Positions 8,795 to 17,610 of a stretch of 37,286 nt of DNA are shown piece after piece. Every line of letters starts with the position of its first letter. Within the stretch, counting starts at the first letter, position 1. A model generated the notes under the pieces. That model had not been told where the DNA came from and searched no databases. It saw nothing but the letters and a program-made list of their open reading frames with translations. Origin of the DNA: Prolixibacteraceae bacterium. Its GTDB lineage: Bacteria > Bacteroidota > Bacteroidia > Bacteroidales > Prolixibacteraceae. The position numbers and the translations under genes are program-made. Location: NCBI GenBank assembly GCA_029975525.1, contig JARKOX010000252.1, positions 1-37,286 of the forward strand, given 5' to 3'.

Positions 8795-8808
8795 TGCAAA
8801 AATATACA
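8795..8808 (-). promoter_or_regulatory. Weaker second ARG-box-like core overlapping the argR -7 element
   Basis: The minus strand reads TGTATATTTTTGCA, a degenerate ARG-box core. Its centre is 22 bp from that of box 1, close to the roughly 21 bp spacing of tandem ARG boxes in other bacteria. It contains TATTTTTG (minus strand, 8804 to 8797), which fits the Bacteroidota -7 consensus TAnnTTTG. ArgR binding would therefore occlude the promoter. No convincing -33 TTTG was found. Confidence 0.45.
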
Positions 8809-8847
8809 TTTTTATTCCAACCCTCCTTTTTCGTTTCATTTTTTTTC

Positions 8848-8855
8848 TATTTTTG
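8848..8855 (+). promoter_or_regulatory. Candidate -7 element of the carAB leader transcript
   Basis: TATTTTTG fits the Bacteroidota -7 consensus TAnnTTTG and would place the transcript start near 8862, about 24 nt before the leader ORF ATG. The -33 region is T-rich but has no clean TTTG at the right distance, so the call is moderate. Confidence 0.45.
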
Positions 8856-8885
8856 TCCCGGATTTAATTCCAGAGTAACGAGAGC

Positions 8886-8954
8886 ATGAAGCAGCATTTT
8901 AAAAAGCTATTAATACGCGATCAAAAACCAAGTGCGTTTGAACTATTCCGGTAG
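8886..8954 (+). CDS. Candidate carAB leader peptide (22 codons)
   Basis: A short ORF from ATG at 8886 to TAG at 8952-8954, preceded by a purine-rich ACGAGAGC stretch that could serve as a ribosome site. It starts MKQHFKKLLIRD and ends in Phe-Arg-stop, with Arg codons at 8916 (CGC) and 8949 (CGG). The stop codon lies within the loop of the downstream intrinsic terminator, so a ribosome paused at the final Arg codon or the stop would cover both hairpin arms. Placement between promoter and terminator argues for a regulatory leader. Translation is not shown by sequence alone. Confidence 0.5.
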   Translation: MKQHFKKLLIRDQKPSAFELFR

Positions 8955-8974
8955 AGCAAACGCACTTTTTTTTT
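8930..8974 (+). terminator. Intrinsic terminator / attenuator upstream of carA
   Basis: A perfect 11 bp stem (AAGTGCGTTTG at 8930-8940 with CAAACGCACTT at 8957-8967), a 16 nt loop and a run of T to 8974. It sits 24 bp before the carA ATG and downstream of the putative car promoter, so it must be bypassed for carAB expression. Convergent termination of another gene is excluded because argR is transcribed away from it. Confidence 0.85.
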
Positions 8975-8998
8975 AGTTTAAAAACTTAAACAGAAACC

Positions 8999-10081
8999 AT
9001 GTTGGAGGTCAAAAAAGCAAAACTTATCCTGGAAGACGGGACCGTATTTGAAGGAAAATCATTCGGTTTTGAGAAGTCGGTAGCCGGCGAGGTGGTATTT
9101 TACACCGGGATGACCGGTTACCCGGAAAGCCTCACCGATCCGTCGTACACCGGCCAGATTTTAGTATCCACCTATCCGATGATCGGTAACTACGGTGTCC
9201 CGGTGGACGATACCGAAGAGGGCATTCACCGTTTTTTCGAATCAGACAAGATTCACATCACCGCGCTGGTCATTGCCGACTACTCGTTTGAGTACAGCCA
9301 CTGGAATGCCCAGAAAAGCCTGGCCGACTGGCTGAAAGAGTACCAGGTGCCGGGGCTCTTCGACATCGACACCCGCGCGCTCACCAAAATCCTGCGCGAA
9401 AAAGGGTCGCTGCTCGGCAAAATCGAGTTTGAAAACCAGCCGGTAGATTTTTACGATCCCAATTCGGAGAACCTGGTTGCCCGGGCCAGCACCGACCGTA
9501 AAACAATCTACGGAAACGGCAAACACAAAGTGGTGCTGATCGACTGCGGCGTTAAAAACAACATCATCCGCTGCCTGCTCAAACGCGATGCGACGGTCAT
9601 CCGCGTTCCGTGGGATTACGACTTCACCTGCGAGGAGTACGACGGCGTATTTATCTCAAACGGTCCGGGCGACCCGGCCATGTGCGGGGAAACCATCAAA
9701 AACATCCGGAAAATCATCGGCGACGAAAAACCAATCATGGGCATCTGCCTGGGCAACCAACTACTGGCCCGCGCGGCTGGCGCCGACACCTACAAACTGA
9801 AATACGGACACCGCAGCCACAACCAGCCGGTGCTGCTGATGGGCACCGACCGCTGTTTTATCACCTCGCAAAACCACGGTTATGCCGTAGCGCCCGACAC
9901 GCTGCCCGCCGACTGGGAGCCGCTGTTTGTCAATGTCAACGACAATACCAACGAGGGAATCCGCCACAAAAACAAACCGTTCTTTTCGGCCCAGTTCCAC
10001 CCCGAAGCCTCAAGCGGCCCGGTGGACACGGAGTTCCTCTTCGATGACTTTATCAGCAGCATTGAAAAAAGCAAAAAGTAG
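8999..10081 (+). CDS. carA: Carbamoyl-phosphate synthase, small (glutaminase) subunit
   Basis: Glutamine amidotransferase subunit that releases ammonia for carbamoyl phosphate, needed for both arginine and pyrimidines. It is 360 aa. The N-terminal CPSase small-chain domain (about 1-150) has GEVVFYTGMTGYPESLTDPSYTGQIL. The class I amidotransferase domain (about 178-355) has ISNGPGDP, the nucleophile Cys in GICLGNQLLARA, and the His/Glu dyad in FHPEASSGP. It follows the leader/terminator unit; a short GTTTAA/TTAAAC hairpin at 8976-8991 also lies just before the start. carB follows after 105 bp. Confidence 0.96.
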   Translation: MLEVKKAKLILEDGTVFEGKSFGFEKSVAGEVVFYTGMTGYPESLTDPSYTGQILVSTYPMIGNYGVPVDDTEEGIHRFFESDKIHITALVIADYSFEYSHWNAQKSLADWLKEYQVPGLFDIDTRALTKILREKGSLLGKIEFENQPVDFYDPNSENLVARASTDRKTIYGNGKHKVVLIDCGVKNNIIRCLLKRDATVIRVPWDYDFTCEEYDGVFISNGPGDPAMCGETIKNIRKIIGDEKPIMGICLGNQLLARAAGADTYKLKYGHRSHNQPVLLMGTDRCFITSQNHGYAVAPDTLPADWEPLFVNVNDNTNEGIRHKNKPFFSAQFHPEASSGPVDTEFLFDDFISSIEKSKK

Positions 10082-10186
10082 ATACCCGCGCTGACTACCG
10101 GCTGACTGACTCCTTCCAACAGGTCGTTCAGCAAATAACAACAATAGAAAACGTTCAAAAAAACAACAGCAAAATCGGATAAAACC

Positions 10187-13100
10187 ATGATAGATTCCAG
10201 CATTAAAAAAGCCATTATCCTTGGGTCGGGAGCGTTAAAAATCGGCGAAGCCGGCGAATTTGACTACTCCGGATCGCAGGCGCTCAAAGCGCTCAAGGAA
10301 GAGGGGGTTGAAACGGTCCTCATCAACCCGAACATTGCCACCATTCAAACTTCGGAAGACATCGCCGACAAAATCTACTTCCTGCCGGTGACCCCCTACT
10401 TTGTAGAACAGGTTATCAAAAAAGAGCGGCCGCAGGGAATTTTGCTGGCATTTGGCGGACAAACCGCCCTGAACTGCGGGGTGGCGCTTTACAAAAGCGG
10501 CGTCCTCGAAAAATACAACCTGAAGGTGGTGGGAACTCCCGTGCAGTCGATCATCGACACGGAAGACCGCGAACTGTTTGCCAACATGCTGGGGGAAATC
10601 GGGGTACTCACCCCGCGCAGCATTGCCGCACTCAACATGGAGGAGGCGCTGGTCGCATCGCGCAAACTGGGCTTCCCGATCATCATCCGCGCAGCCTACA
10701 CCCTGGGCGGACTGGGCAGCGGTTTCTGCGAAAACGAAGAAGAGCTGAAAACCCTGGCGGCAAAAGCCTTCAGCTACAGCCCGCAAATCCTGGTGGAAGA
10801 GTCGCTCAAAGGCTGGAAAGAGGTGGAATACGAAGTGGTCCGCGACCGCTTCGACAACTGCATTACCGTGTGTAACATGGAAAACTTCGACCCGCTGGGA
10901 ATCCACACGGGCGAAAGTATTGTGGTGGCGCCGTCGCAAACGCTTACCAGCCGCGAGTACTACAAGCTGCGGGCAATTGCGATCAAAATCATCCGCCGGG
11001 TGGGGGTAATCGGAGAGTGTAACGTCCAGTTTGCCCTCGATCCGAAATCGGAAGAGTACCGGGTGATCGAAGTTAACGCCCGGCTGTCGCGCTCGTCGGC
11101 CCTGGCTTCGAAAGCTACCGGTTATCCGCTCGCGTTTGTTGCCGCCAAGCTGGGGTTGGGCTACGGCCTCCACCAGCTCCACAACTCGGTGACCAAAGTG
11201 ACCACCGCCTGCTTCGAACCGGCGCTCGACTATTGCGTCGTAAAAATTCCGCGCTGGGACCTCAACAAATTCATCGGGGTTTCGAAAACCATCGGAAGCT
11301 CCATGAAGAGTGTGGGAGAAATTATGGCCATCGGACGGACGTTCGAAGAGGCCATCCAGAAAGGGATCCGCATGGTAGGACTGGGCATGCACGGCTTTGT
11401 GGGCAACCGCGAAGAGATCACCATCGAAGCCATTGAAGAGGAGCTGGCCAATCCCACCGACCGGCGCATTTTTGCCATTGCCGAAGCTTTCAACAAAGGC
11501 TACTCGGTTGAAGACATTCACCAGCGCACCAAAATCGACCACTGGTTCCTGCAGCGGCTGCAAAATATTTTCAGGCTGAAAAACCAGCTGCTGACCAAAA
11601 ATAACCTCGCCGAGCTCCCGGCCGATCTGCTGAAAGAGGCCAAAAAAGCCGGCTTCTCCGATTTCCAGGTGGCCCGCCTGGTACTGAAAAGTCCGACCAA
11701 AAATATGCAGGAAGATTCGCTCAAAGTGCGTAACTACCGCAAAAGCCTGGGTATCACTCCCGTCATAAAACAGATCGACACCCTGGCCGGCGAATATCCG
11801 GCCAAAACCAACTACCTGTATGTTACCTACAACGGAGCGGAACATGATGTCCAGTTCCTGCACGACGAACGCTCGGTGATCGTACTGGGCTCGGGAGCTT
11901 ACCGCATCGGAAGTTCCGTAGAGTTCGACTGGTGCTCGGTAAACGCCATCAACACCATCCACCGCGAAAACTACCGCTCGGTGATGATCAACTACAACCC
12001 CGAAACCGTCAGTACCGACTACGACAGCTGCGACCGCCTCTATTTCGACGAGCTGAGTTTTGAACGGGTGATGGACATCGTCGACCTCGAGAACCCGCAC
12101 GGCGTGGTGGTTTCCATGGGCGGCCAAATCCCCAACAACCTGGCGATGAAACTGCACAGCCAGCAGGTGCCGGTGCTGGGAACTTCGCCCGTAAAAATTG
12201 ACAATGCCGAAGACCGCGAAAAATTTTCGTCGCTGCTCGACCGGCTGGGAATTGATCAGCCACGCTGGGCGCGCCTTTCCACGATCGAAGAGATCCACCG
12301 GTTTATCGACCTGGTGGGCTTCCCGGTGCTGATCCGCCCCTCTTACGTCCTCTCGGGCGCCGCCATGAATGTGGTGTCGAACCACGACCAGCTGGAACAT
12401 TTCCTCCAGATGGCCGCCAATGTTTCGAAAGAACATCCCGTGGTGGTGAGCGAATTTATCGAACAGGCCAAAGAGATTGAAATCGACGCCGTAGCCGACA
12501 AAGGCGAGATGATTGCCTACGCTATTTCGGAGCACGTGGAGTTTGCAGGCGTCCACTCGGGCGATGCCACCATCGTTTTCCCGCCCCAAAAACTGTATGT
12601 GGAAACCATCCGCCGCGTCAAAAAAATATCCCGCCAGATTGCCAAAGCGCTGGAAATTACCGGCCCGTTCAACATGCAATTCCTGGCCAAAGACAACGAC
12701 ATCAAGGTTATCGAATGTAACCTGCGCGCTTCCCGGAGCTTCCCCTTCGTTTCAAAGGTTATGCGACTGAACCTCATCGACATTGCCACCAAGGTGATGC
12801 TGGGTATCCCGGTTGAAAAGCCCGACAAATCGCTGTTTGAGCTCGACTACGTAGGGGTGAAGGCCCCGCAGTTCTCTTTTGCCCGTCTGCTCAATGCCGA
12901 TCCGGTACTGGGAGTTGACATGGCCTCGACCGGCGAGGTAGGCTGCATCGGCGAAAACTATTACGAAGCCGTCCTGAAATCGATGCTGTCGGTGGGGTAC
13001 ACCATCCCGAAGAAAAACATCCTGATCTCTTCCGGTCCGTCGCGTTCAAAAATCGAACTGCTGAACAGCGCCCGCATGCTGCTGGAACGGGGTTTCAACC

Positions 13101-13417
13101 TTTTTGCCACCGAGGGAACCCACCGCTTCTTCATGGAAAATGGCGTTGAAAACACGCTCCTCCACTGGCCCGACGAAGAAGACCGCCATCCCAACACGCT
13201 GGAATATCTTCAGGAAAAGAAGATCGATCTGGTCATCAATATTCCGAAGAATTATACCAAACGCGAATTGCGAAATGGGTACAACATCCGCCGGAATGCC
13301 ATCGACTTCAACATTCCGCTGATTACCAACGCGCGGGTGGCCAGTGCATTCATTTACGCCATCTGCAAATATTCGCCCGAAACCATTGCCATCAAAAGCT
13401 GGGACGAATACCAGTAA
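10187..13417 (+). CDS. carB: Carbamoyl-phosphate synthase, large subunit
   Basis: Makes carbamoyl phosphate from bicarbonate, ammonia and two ATP. It is 1076 aa with the full layout: first carboxyphosphate ATP-grasp half (about 1-400; ALKIGEAGEFDYSGSQALKA), oligomerisation region (about 400-550), second carbamate ATP-grasp half (about 555-935; SGAYRIGSSVEFDWCSVNAI), and a C-terminal MGS-like allosteric domain (about 945-1076; LFATEGTHRF). No frameshift is seen. The 105 bp carA-carB gap holds no recognisable element. A strong bidirectional terminator follows the gene. Confidence 0.97.
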   Translation: MIDSSIKKAIILGSGALKIGEAGEFDYSGSQALKALKEEGVETVLINPNIATIQTSEDIADKIYFLPVTPYFVEQVIKKERPQGILLAFGGQTALNCGVALYKSGVLEKYNLKVVGTPVQSIIDTEDRELFANMLGEIGVLTPRSIAALNMEEALVASRKLGFPIIIRAAYTLGGLGSGFCENEEELKTLAAKAFSYSPQILVEESLKGWKEVEYEVVRDRFDNCITVCNMENFDPLGIHTGESIVVAPSQTLTSREYYKLRAIAIKIIRRVGVIGECNVQFALDPKSEEYRVIEVNARLSRSSALASKATGYPLAFVAAKLGLGYGLHQLHNSVTKVTTACFEPALDYCVVKIPRWDLNKFIGVSKTIGSSMKSVGEIMAIGRTFEEAIQKGIRMVGLGMHGFVGNREEITIEAIEEELANPTDRRIFAIAEAFNKGYSVEDIHQRTKIDHWFLQRLQNIFRLKNQLLTKNNLAELPADLLKEAKKAGFSDFQVARLVLKSPTKNMQEDSLKVRNYRKSLGITPVIKQIDTLAGEYPAKTNYLYVTYNGAEHDVQFLHDERSVIVLGSGAYRIGSSVEFDWCSVNAINTIHRENYRSVMINYNPETVSTDYDSCDRLYFDELSFERVMDIVDLENPHGVVVSMGGQIPNNLAMKLHSQQVPVLGTSPVKIDNAEDREKFSSLLDRLGIDQPRWARLSTIEEIHRFIDLVGFPVLIRPSYVLSGAAMNVVSNHDQLEHFLQMAANVSKEHPVVVSEFIEQAKEIEIDAVADKGEMIAYAISEHVEFAGVHSGDATIVFPPQKLYVETIRRVKKISRQIAKALEITGPFNMQFLAKDNDIKVIECNLRASRSFPFVSKVMRLNLIDIATKVMLGIPVEKPDKSLFELDYVGVKAPQFSFARLLNADPVLGVDMASTGEVGCIGENYYEAVLKSMLSVGYTIPKKNILISSGPSRSKIELLNSARMLLERGFNLFATEGTHRFFMENGVENTLLHWPDEEDRHPNTLEYLQEKKIDLVINIPKNYTKRELRNGYNIRRNAIDFNIPLITNARVASAFIYAICKYSPETIAIKSWDEYQ

Positions 13418-13471
13418 AACCGGCTCTCTCCGCAAGCAACACCTGGTTGTGACGGAGATTTGTCAATAAAA

Positions 13472-13507
13472 AAGAGGTTGTCCGTAAAAAAACACGGGCA
13501 ACCTCTT
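13472..13507. terminator. Bidirectional intrinsic terminator after carB
   Basis: A 14 bp stem (AAGAGGTTGTCCGT with ACGGGCAACCTCTT, one G-T wobble) and an 8 nt A-rich loop. It is followed by CTCTTTTT on the plus strand and preceded by AAAAAA, which gives a U-tract on the minus strand. It ends carAB and can also end the uvrB group, whose stop is about 270 bp to the right. Confidence 0.85.
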
Positions 13508-13776
13508 CTCTTTTTCAGCTGAAAAACTAATTCAGGAAGCAACGGAAACGCCATTCCACAAACTTTCCGGCAAATTTTGTCTTTCTGTCAAAAAGATTTT
13601 TGGGCAATAAAACCCTCACTTTCCAGTCGTTACGGAAAGCTTTTACATTTTTATCCGGTTTTGATTTCTGTGCCATTGTTTTGCGCAGTAAAAGATTTTT
13701 ACAACCATAAGCCGCACACGATCAGCAACAACCATACCAAAAGAGGGAATAAGTCCCCTGTCCCGGTTTTCCGGAA
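13508..13776. other. Intergenic region between carB terminator and uvrB
   Basis: About 270 bp with no supported gene. A 67-codon open frame starting at 13577 has no recognisable motif and runs into uvrB, so it was not called. No repeat or RNA gene was recognised. Confidence 0.5.
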
Positions 13777-15807
13777 TTAACGGCCCCGGCTCCGCTCCTT
13801 CAGGATATCCTGCAGGCGGTACATCTCGTCGCGCAGGCGGGCTGCCTCGATGAAATCCAGCTCTTTGGCCGCAGCTTCCATCTGTTTTTTGGTGTTGGCA
13901 ATTGCTTTCTGCAGGGCATCCACACTCATATACTGCACAACCGGATCGGCAGCCACATCCACATGGTCGTCGCCGCCGGAATAGGAACGGGCGTCGGCTT
14001 TGTCGCTGCGGTACTCATACCCGATAATTTCGCGGGTCGGTTTGATAATCTGCCGGGGGATGATATGGTTCTCTTCGTTGTAACGGAGCTGTTTTTCGCG
14101 GCGGTAAGAGGTGGCATCAATGGTTTTTTGCATCGAGTCGGTGATCTTGTCGGCATACATGATGACGCGCCCGTTGAGGTTTCGGGCGGCGCGGCCCGCC
14201 GTTTGGGTCAGCGACCGCTCGGAACGCAGAAAGCCCTCCTTGTCGGCATCCAGGATTGCCACCAGCGATACTTCGGGCAGGTCGAGCCCTTCGCGGAGCA
14301 GGTTGATCCCCACCAGCACATCGAAGACACCTTTCCGGAGCTGTTCCATAATTTCCACCCGTTCCAGGGTCTCCACATCGGAGTGGATGTAGCGGGTTTT
14401 GACGCCCATGTCGGCCAGGTAACGGCTCAGCTCCTCAGCCATCCGTTTGGTGAGGGTGGTCACCAGCGTACGTTCGTTGCGTTGGGTCCGCAGGTTAATT
14501 TCGTGCAGCAGGTCATCAATCTGGTTGGTACTCGGACGAACCTCAATAACCGGATCGAGCAGACCGGTTGGCCTGATCAGCTGTTCCACCACCACGCCTT
14601 CGCTTTTGGCCAGTTCATATTCGGCAGGGGTGGCGCTCACATAGATGATCTGGTCCACCAGCTGTTCAAACTCGTCGAACTTCAGCGGGCGGTTGTCGAT
14701 TGCTGCCGGCAGCCGAAAACCGTAATCGACCAGCGTCACTTTGCGGGAGTGGTCGCCGCCGTACATCGCCCTGATCTGCGGCAGGGTAACATGGCTTTCG
14801 TCGATGATGGTCAGAAAGTCGCCGGGAAAATAATCGAGCAGGCAGAAAGGACGGGTTCCGGGAAGCCGGCCGTCAAAATAGCGCGAATAGTTTTCGATCC
14901 CCGGACAATATCCCAGCTCACGCATCATCTCCATATCGTATTCCACCCGCTCTTCAATACGTTTGGCTTCCTGCGACTTATCGATACTTTTAAAAAATTC
15001 GATCTGCGCCACCAAATCATCCTGAATCTGGCGGATTGCAGCATTCATGCGCTCCTTGGTGGTCACAAAAATATTGGCCGGATAGATCACCGCGACATCC
15101 ATCGACTGGATCCGCATTCCGGAAACCGGATCAAAAGAGCTGATCTCCTCCACCTCGTCGCCCCAGAACACCACCCGGATGGCCACATCGGCATAGGCCG
15201 GAAAAATGTCAACCGTATCGCCTTTCACCCGGAAATTTCCCCGCTGAAACTCCACCTCGCTGCGCGAATAAAGCGCATCGACCAGCTGGCGGAGCACCAC
15301 ATTGCGTGCAATCTTCTGCCCGACATTCAAATTGGTCACATTGGCATGAAAATCCTCGGGGTTTCCGATACCATACAGACAGGACACCGACGAAACCACA
15401 ATCACATCGCGGCGCCCCGACAACAACGAAGAGGTGGCGCTGAGGCGGAGTTTTTCGATATCCTGGTTAATCGAAAGGTCTTTTTCGATGTAGGTGTCGG
15501 AAGTGGGGAGATAAGCTTCGGGCTGGTAATAATCGTAGTACGAAACAAAATATTCGACGGCATTGTGGGGAAAAAACTGTTTCATTTCGCCGTAGAGTTG
15601 CGCCGCCAGTGTTTTGTTGTGGCTCAGAATCAGGGCGGGGCGCTGCACTTCGGCAATCACGTTGGCCATGGTAAATGTTTTCCCCGAGCCGGTCACACCC
15701 AGCAAAGTCTGAAATTTTTCGCCCTTGCGCAGTCCGTCGGCCAGTTGGCGGATTGCTTCCGGCTGGTCGCCGGTGGGCTGATAATCCGAAACAACTTTAA
15801 ATTCCAT
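13777..15807 (-). CDS. uvrB: Excinuclease ABC subunit B
   Basis: Damage-verifying helicase-like subunit of nucleotide excision repair; it loads from UvrA and recruits UvrC. It is 676 aa, standard length. Walker A GVTGSGKT is at residues 37-44. The beta-hairpin region YYDYYQPEAYLPTSDTYIEKD follows, then the DESHV Walker B motif. The C-terminal helicase half has VGINLLREGLDLPEVSLVAILDADKEGFLRS and QTAGRAARN. A UVR/UvrC-binding motif ends the protein (AAKELDFIEAARLRDEMYRL). It starts 9 bp after the endonuclease-family gene, so it is probably co-transcribed with it. Confidence 0.98.
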   Translation of the reverse strand: MEFKVVSDYQPTGDQPEAIRQLADGLRKGEKFQTLLGVTGSGKTFTMANVIAEVQRPALILSHNKTLAAQLYGEMKQFFPHNAVEYFVSYYDYYQPEAYLPTSDTYIEKDLSINQDIEKLRLSATSSLLSGRRDVIVVSSVSCLYGIGNPEDFHANVTNLNVGQKIARNVVLRQLVDALYSRSEVEFQRGNFRVKGDTVDIFPAYADVAIRVVFWGDEVEEISSFDPVSGMRIQSMDVAVIYPANIFVTTKERMNAAIRQIQDDLVAQIEFFKSIDKSQEAKRIEERVEYDMEMMRELGYCPGIENYSRYFDGRLPGTRPFCLLDYFPGDFLTIIDESHVTLPQIRAMYGGDHSRKVTLVDYGFRLPAAIDNRPLKFDEFEQLVDQIIYVSATPAEYELAKSEGVVVEQLIRPTGLLDPVIEVRPSTNQIDDLLHEINLRTQRNERTLVTTLTKRMAEELSRYLADMGVKTRYIHSDVETLERVEIMEQLRKGVFDVLVGINLLREGLDLPEVSLVAILDADKEGFLRSERSLTQTAGRAARNLNGRVIMYADKITDSMQKTIDATSYRREKQLRYNEENHIIPRQIIKPTREIIGYEYRSDKADARSYSGGDDHVDVAADPVVQYMSVDALQKAIANTKKQMEAAAKELDFIEAARLRDEMYRLQDILKERSRGR

Positions 15808-15816
15808 GTTCCAAAT

Positions 15817-16887
15817 TTAGCGAACCAAACGGAAATAAACCGGAAAATGGTCGCTGACTCCGCCGGTATATTTATTTCCGGCGTAGGTACGGTTGGGAGA
15901 AACTTCTCCTTTGCGGTTGCGAAACTCCATCCACTCCCGGCGAAAAATATGTCCTTCCCGGTCGGTACACCGAAAGCCCTCCTCGTCGAGCAGAGAGGAG
16001 GAGACCACCAGGTTGTCCAGCATATTCCAGTCGCCGCGGTAATTGTACGATCCTTCACCGCGCTGAAAGGCGGGCAGCATCAGGTTAACCAGTCCGGAGG
16101 AGGGATTTGTTTCCGGGCTGCCGGCAGCCAGTGTTTCACGCAGGCTGCGATTTCCCGGTTCATCATTCATATCGCCCATGATCACGATGTGAGCTTCGGG
16201 ATCGGCCTGCTGCAGTGAATCGACGACCATCCGCAACGCAGCCGCAGCAGCAATCCGGTCAGGCTCAGACTCAGCCTCGCCCCCCACCCGCGATGGCCAG
16301 TGATTGATAAAAATATGAAACCGTTCGCCGTTGCCGGCCAAGCCGGTTACCAAAAGGATATCGCGGGTAGTCAGCTTCCGGTTCCCTTTTCGCACCGAAA
16401 CCGTGCGGTTTTCCAATACCTTCAGTTCATCCGGACGATAGGCGAATGACACATCGATACCGCGGGCATCGCGGCTCTCCACATGAACGACTGCATATCC
16501 TCCCGCCTGAAGCGGGCCGGTTGAAAAAAGCTCCTCCACCACCTGGCGGTTTTCCACTTCGCAGAGTCCCACTATTTCGGGCAGTTCGTCCCCGCCGGTT
16601 TCGGCAAGCACCCGCGACAGGTCGGCCAGCTTTTGCTGGTAACGCTCAGCCGTCCACTGCTTTTTCGATCCGGGCAAAAACTCCTGATCGTTCTTCTCCG
16701 GATCGTCGTGGATGTCGAAAAGGTTCTCCACATTGTAGAAGACAAATGTGAGGGTGCTGTCGCCAAACTGTTCCGGCAGCTCTCCGGAAACGGTCTGCGG
16801 CAAAGGGTTCTTCGGTCTCTGGTGCGACGTAAAGAGCACAACAAAAACCAGGGCCACAACAGCCAGCCAGATCAGAATCCGTTTCAT
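15817..16887 (-). CDS. Endonuclease/exonuclease/phosphatase-family protein, membrane-anchored or exported
   Basis: A 356 aa protein with an N-terminal hydrophobic segment (about residues 4-20, ILIWLAVVALVFVVLFT) acting as signal anchor or signal peptide. The rest is a metal-dependent EEP-fold domain: TFVFYNVENLFDIHDD, the metal-binding Glu in VGLCEVENRQV, INHWPSR, GDMNDEPGNRS and the C-terminal SDHFPVYF. These match the nuclease/phosphodiesterase catalytic set. The substrate cannot be told from sequence; extracytoplasmic nucleic acid or a phosphoester is plausible. Its start overlaps the HAD gene stop by 4 bp, and uvrB follows 9 bp later. Confidence 0.85.
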   Translation of the reverse strand: MKRILIWLAVVALVFVVLFTSHQRPKNPLPQTVSGELPEQFGDSTLTFVFYNVENLFDIHDDPEKNDQEFLPGSKKQWTAERYQQKLADLSRVLAETGGDELPEIVGLCEVENRQVVEELFSTGPLQAGGYAVVHVESRDARGIDVSFAYRPDELKVLENRTVSVRKGNRKLTTRDILLVTGLAGNGERFHIFINHWPSRVGGEAESEPDRIAAAAALRMVVDSLQQADPEAHIVIMGDMNDEPGNRSLRETLAAGSPETNPSSGLVNLMLPAFQRGEGSYNYRGDWNMLDNLVVSSSLLDEEGFRCTDREGHIFRREWMEFRNRKGEVSPNRTYAGNKYTGGVSDHFPVYFRLVR

Positions 16888-17519
16888 GCCATCTCCTTTC
16901 CGATGCTCACCGGGTAGTAGGCTGTCACATTCACCGCCATCATTCCGGCAGCAGCCGCCGCCTGCATTCCGAGGTCGCTGTCTTCAAACACCTGGCAGTA
17001 GCGGGGATCAACCCCCATTTTTTCGGCACACTTCAAAAAAGTTTCCGGATGCGGTTTATGGCGTTCCACATCTTCCGAAGCAACCAGGATATCAAAATAA
17101 CGATCCACGCCCACAATTTCGAGCGATTTCCAGGCCAGTCGCCGGTAACCGCCGGTACCAACCGACATCGGCAACTTGCCGTGATACTTTTTAATAAGCC
17201 GCACAACCGGTTCCACCGGCCGCATCAGCTGCATCTTTTTTTCATACTCAGCTTCTTTGAGAAACCCGATTGTCTCCGGATCCATATTGGTACCAAACAG
17301 CTCATTCAGCCGGCGGATGGTTCCCACAGCCGGAATGCCGGCCAGGGTCGAGAACAGTTCAGGGGTAAAATCAATGCCAAAATCTTTCAGAATGTTTTGG
17401 TAGGCAACAAAATGTACCGGCATCGTATCGGCAATGGTGCCGTCAAGGTCAAAAATCAACGCCCGTGCTGCCGGGTTAATATCAAGTACTTCCACGAAAT
17501 ATAAAAAATGGTTAAACAT
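16884..17519 (-). CDS. HAD-superfamily hydrolase, beta-phosphoglucomutase-like
   Basis: Haloacid-dehalogenase phosphatase or phosphomutase. Motif I is LIFDLDGTIADTMP (nucleophile and acid/base Asp), motif II is in SVGTGG, motif III lysine is in ERHKPHPETFLKCA, and motif IV is VFEDSDLGMQAAAAAGM. A helical C1 cap lies between motifs I and II. The ATG at 17519 gives 211 aa but adds a hydrophobic leader; a GTG at 17495, just before the family-like LDINPAARALIFDLDG, is an equally likely start. The sugar-phosphate substrate is unknown. First gene of a probable three-gene unit with the EEP protein and uvrB. Confidence 0.85.
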   Translation of the reverse strand: MFNHFLYFVEVLDINPAARALIFDLDGTIADTMPVHFVAYQNILKDFGIDFTPELFSTLAGIPAVGTIRRLNELFGTNMDPETIGFLKEAEYEKKMQLMRPVEPVVRLIKKYHGKLPMSVGTGGYRRLAWKSLEIVGVDRYFDILVASEDVERHKPHPETFLKCAEKMGVDPRYCQVFEDSDLGMQAAAAAGMMAVNVTAYYPVSIGKEMA

Positions 17520-17610
17520 CAAAAGTAACAATCTTCAGGGGGGAAGTCGTTCCGAGGTTGATTGTTTAAGTAAAAATTAACAAATTTGTTTCGTTAAAAT
17601 TAACATCAAC

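Noticed and set aside
8915-8937. Alternative antiterminator pairing ACGC/GCGT in the carA leader
   Set aside because: Only about 4-5 bp; too weak to compete with the 11 bp terminator stem, so ribosome masking is the preferred model.
10235-12679. 814-codon open frame on the minus strand opposite carB
   Set aside because: A long antisense frame due to high-GC third positions; carB is unambiguous on the plus strand and the antisense translation has no recognisable motif.
13577-13780. 67-codon frame in the carB-uvrB gap
   Set aside because: No motif, runs into uvrB, not typical codon use for the window.
13963-16218. 751-codon open frame on the plus strand opposite uvrB and the nuclease gene
   Set aside because: Shadow of two well-supported minus-strand genes; it crosses their boundary without any domain.
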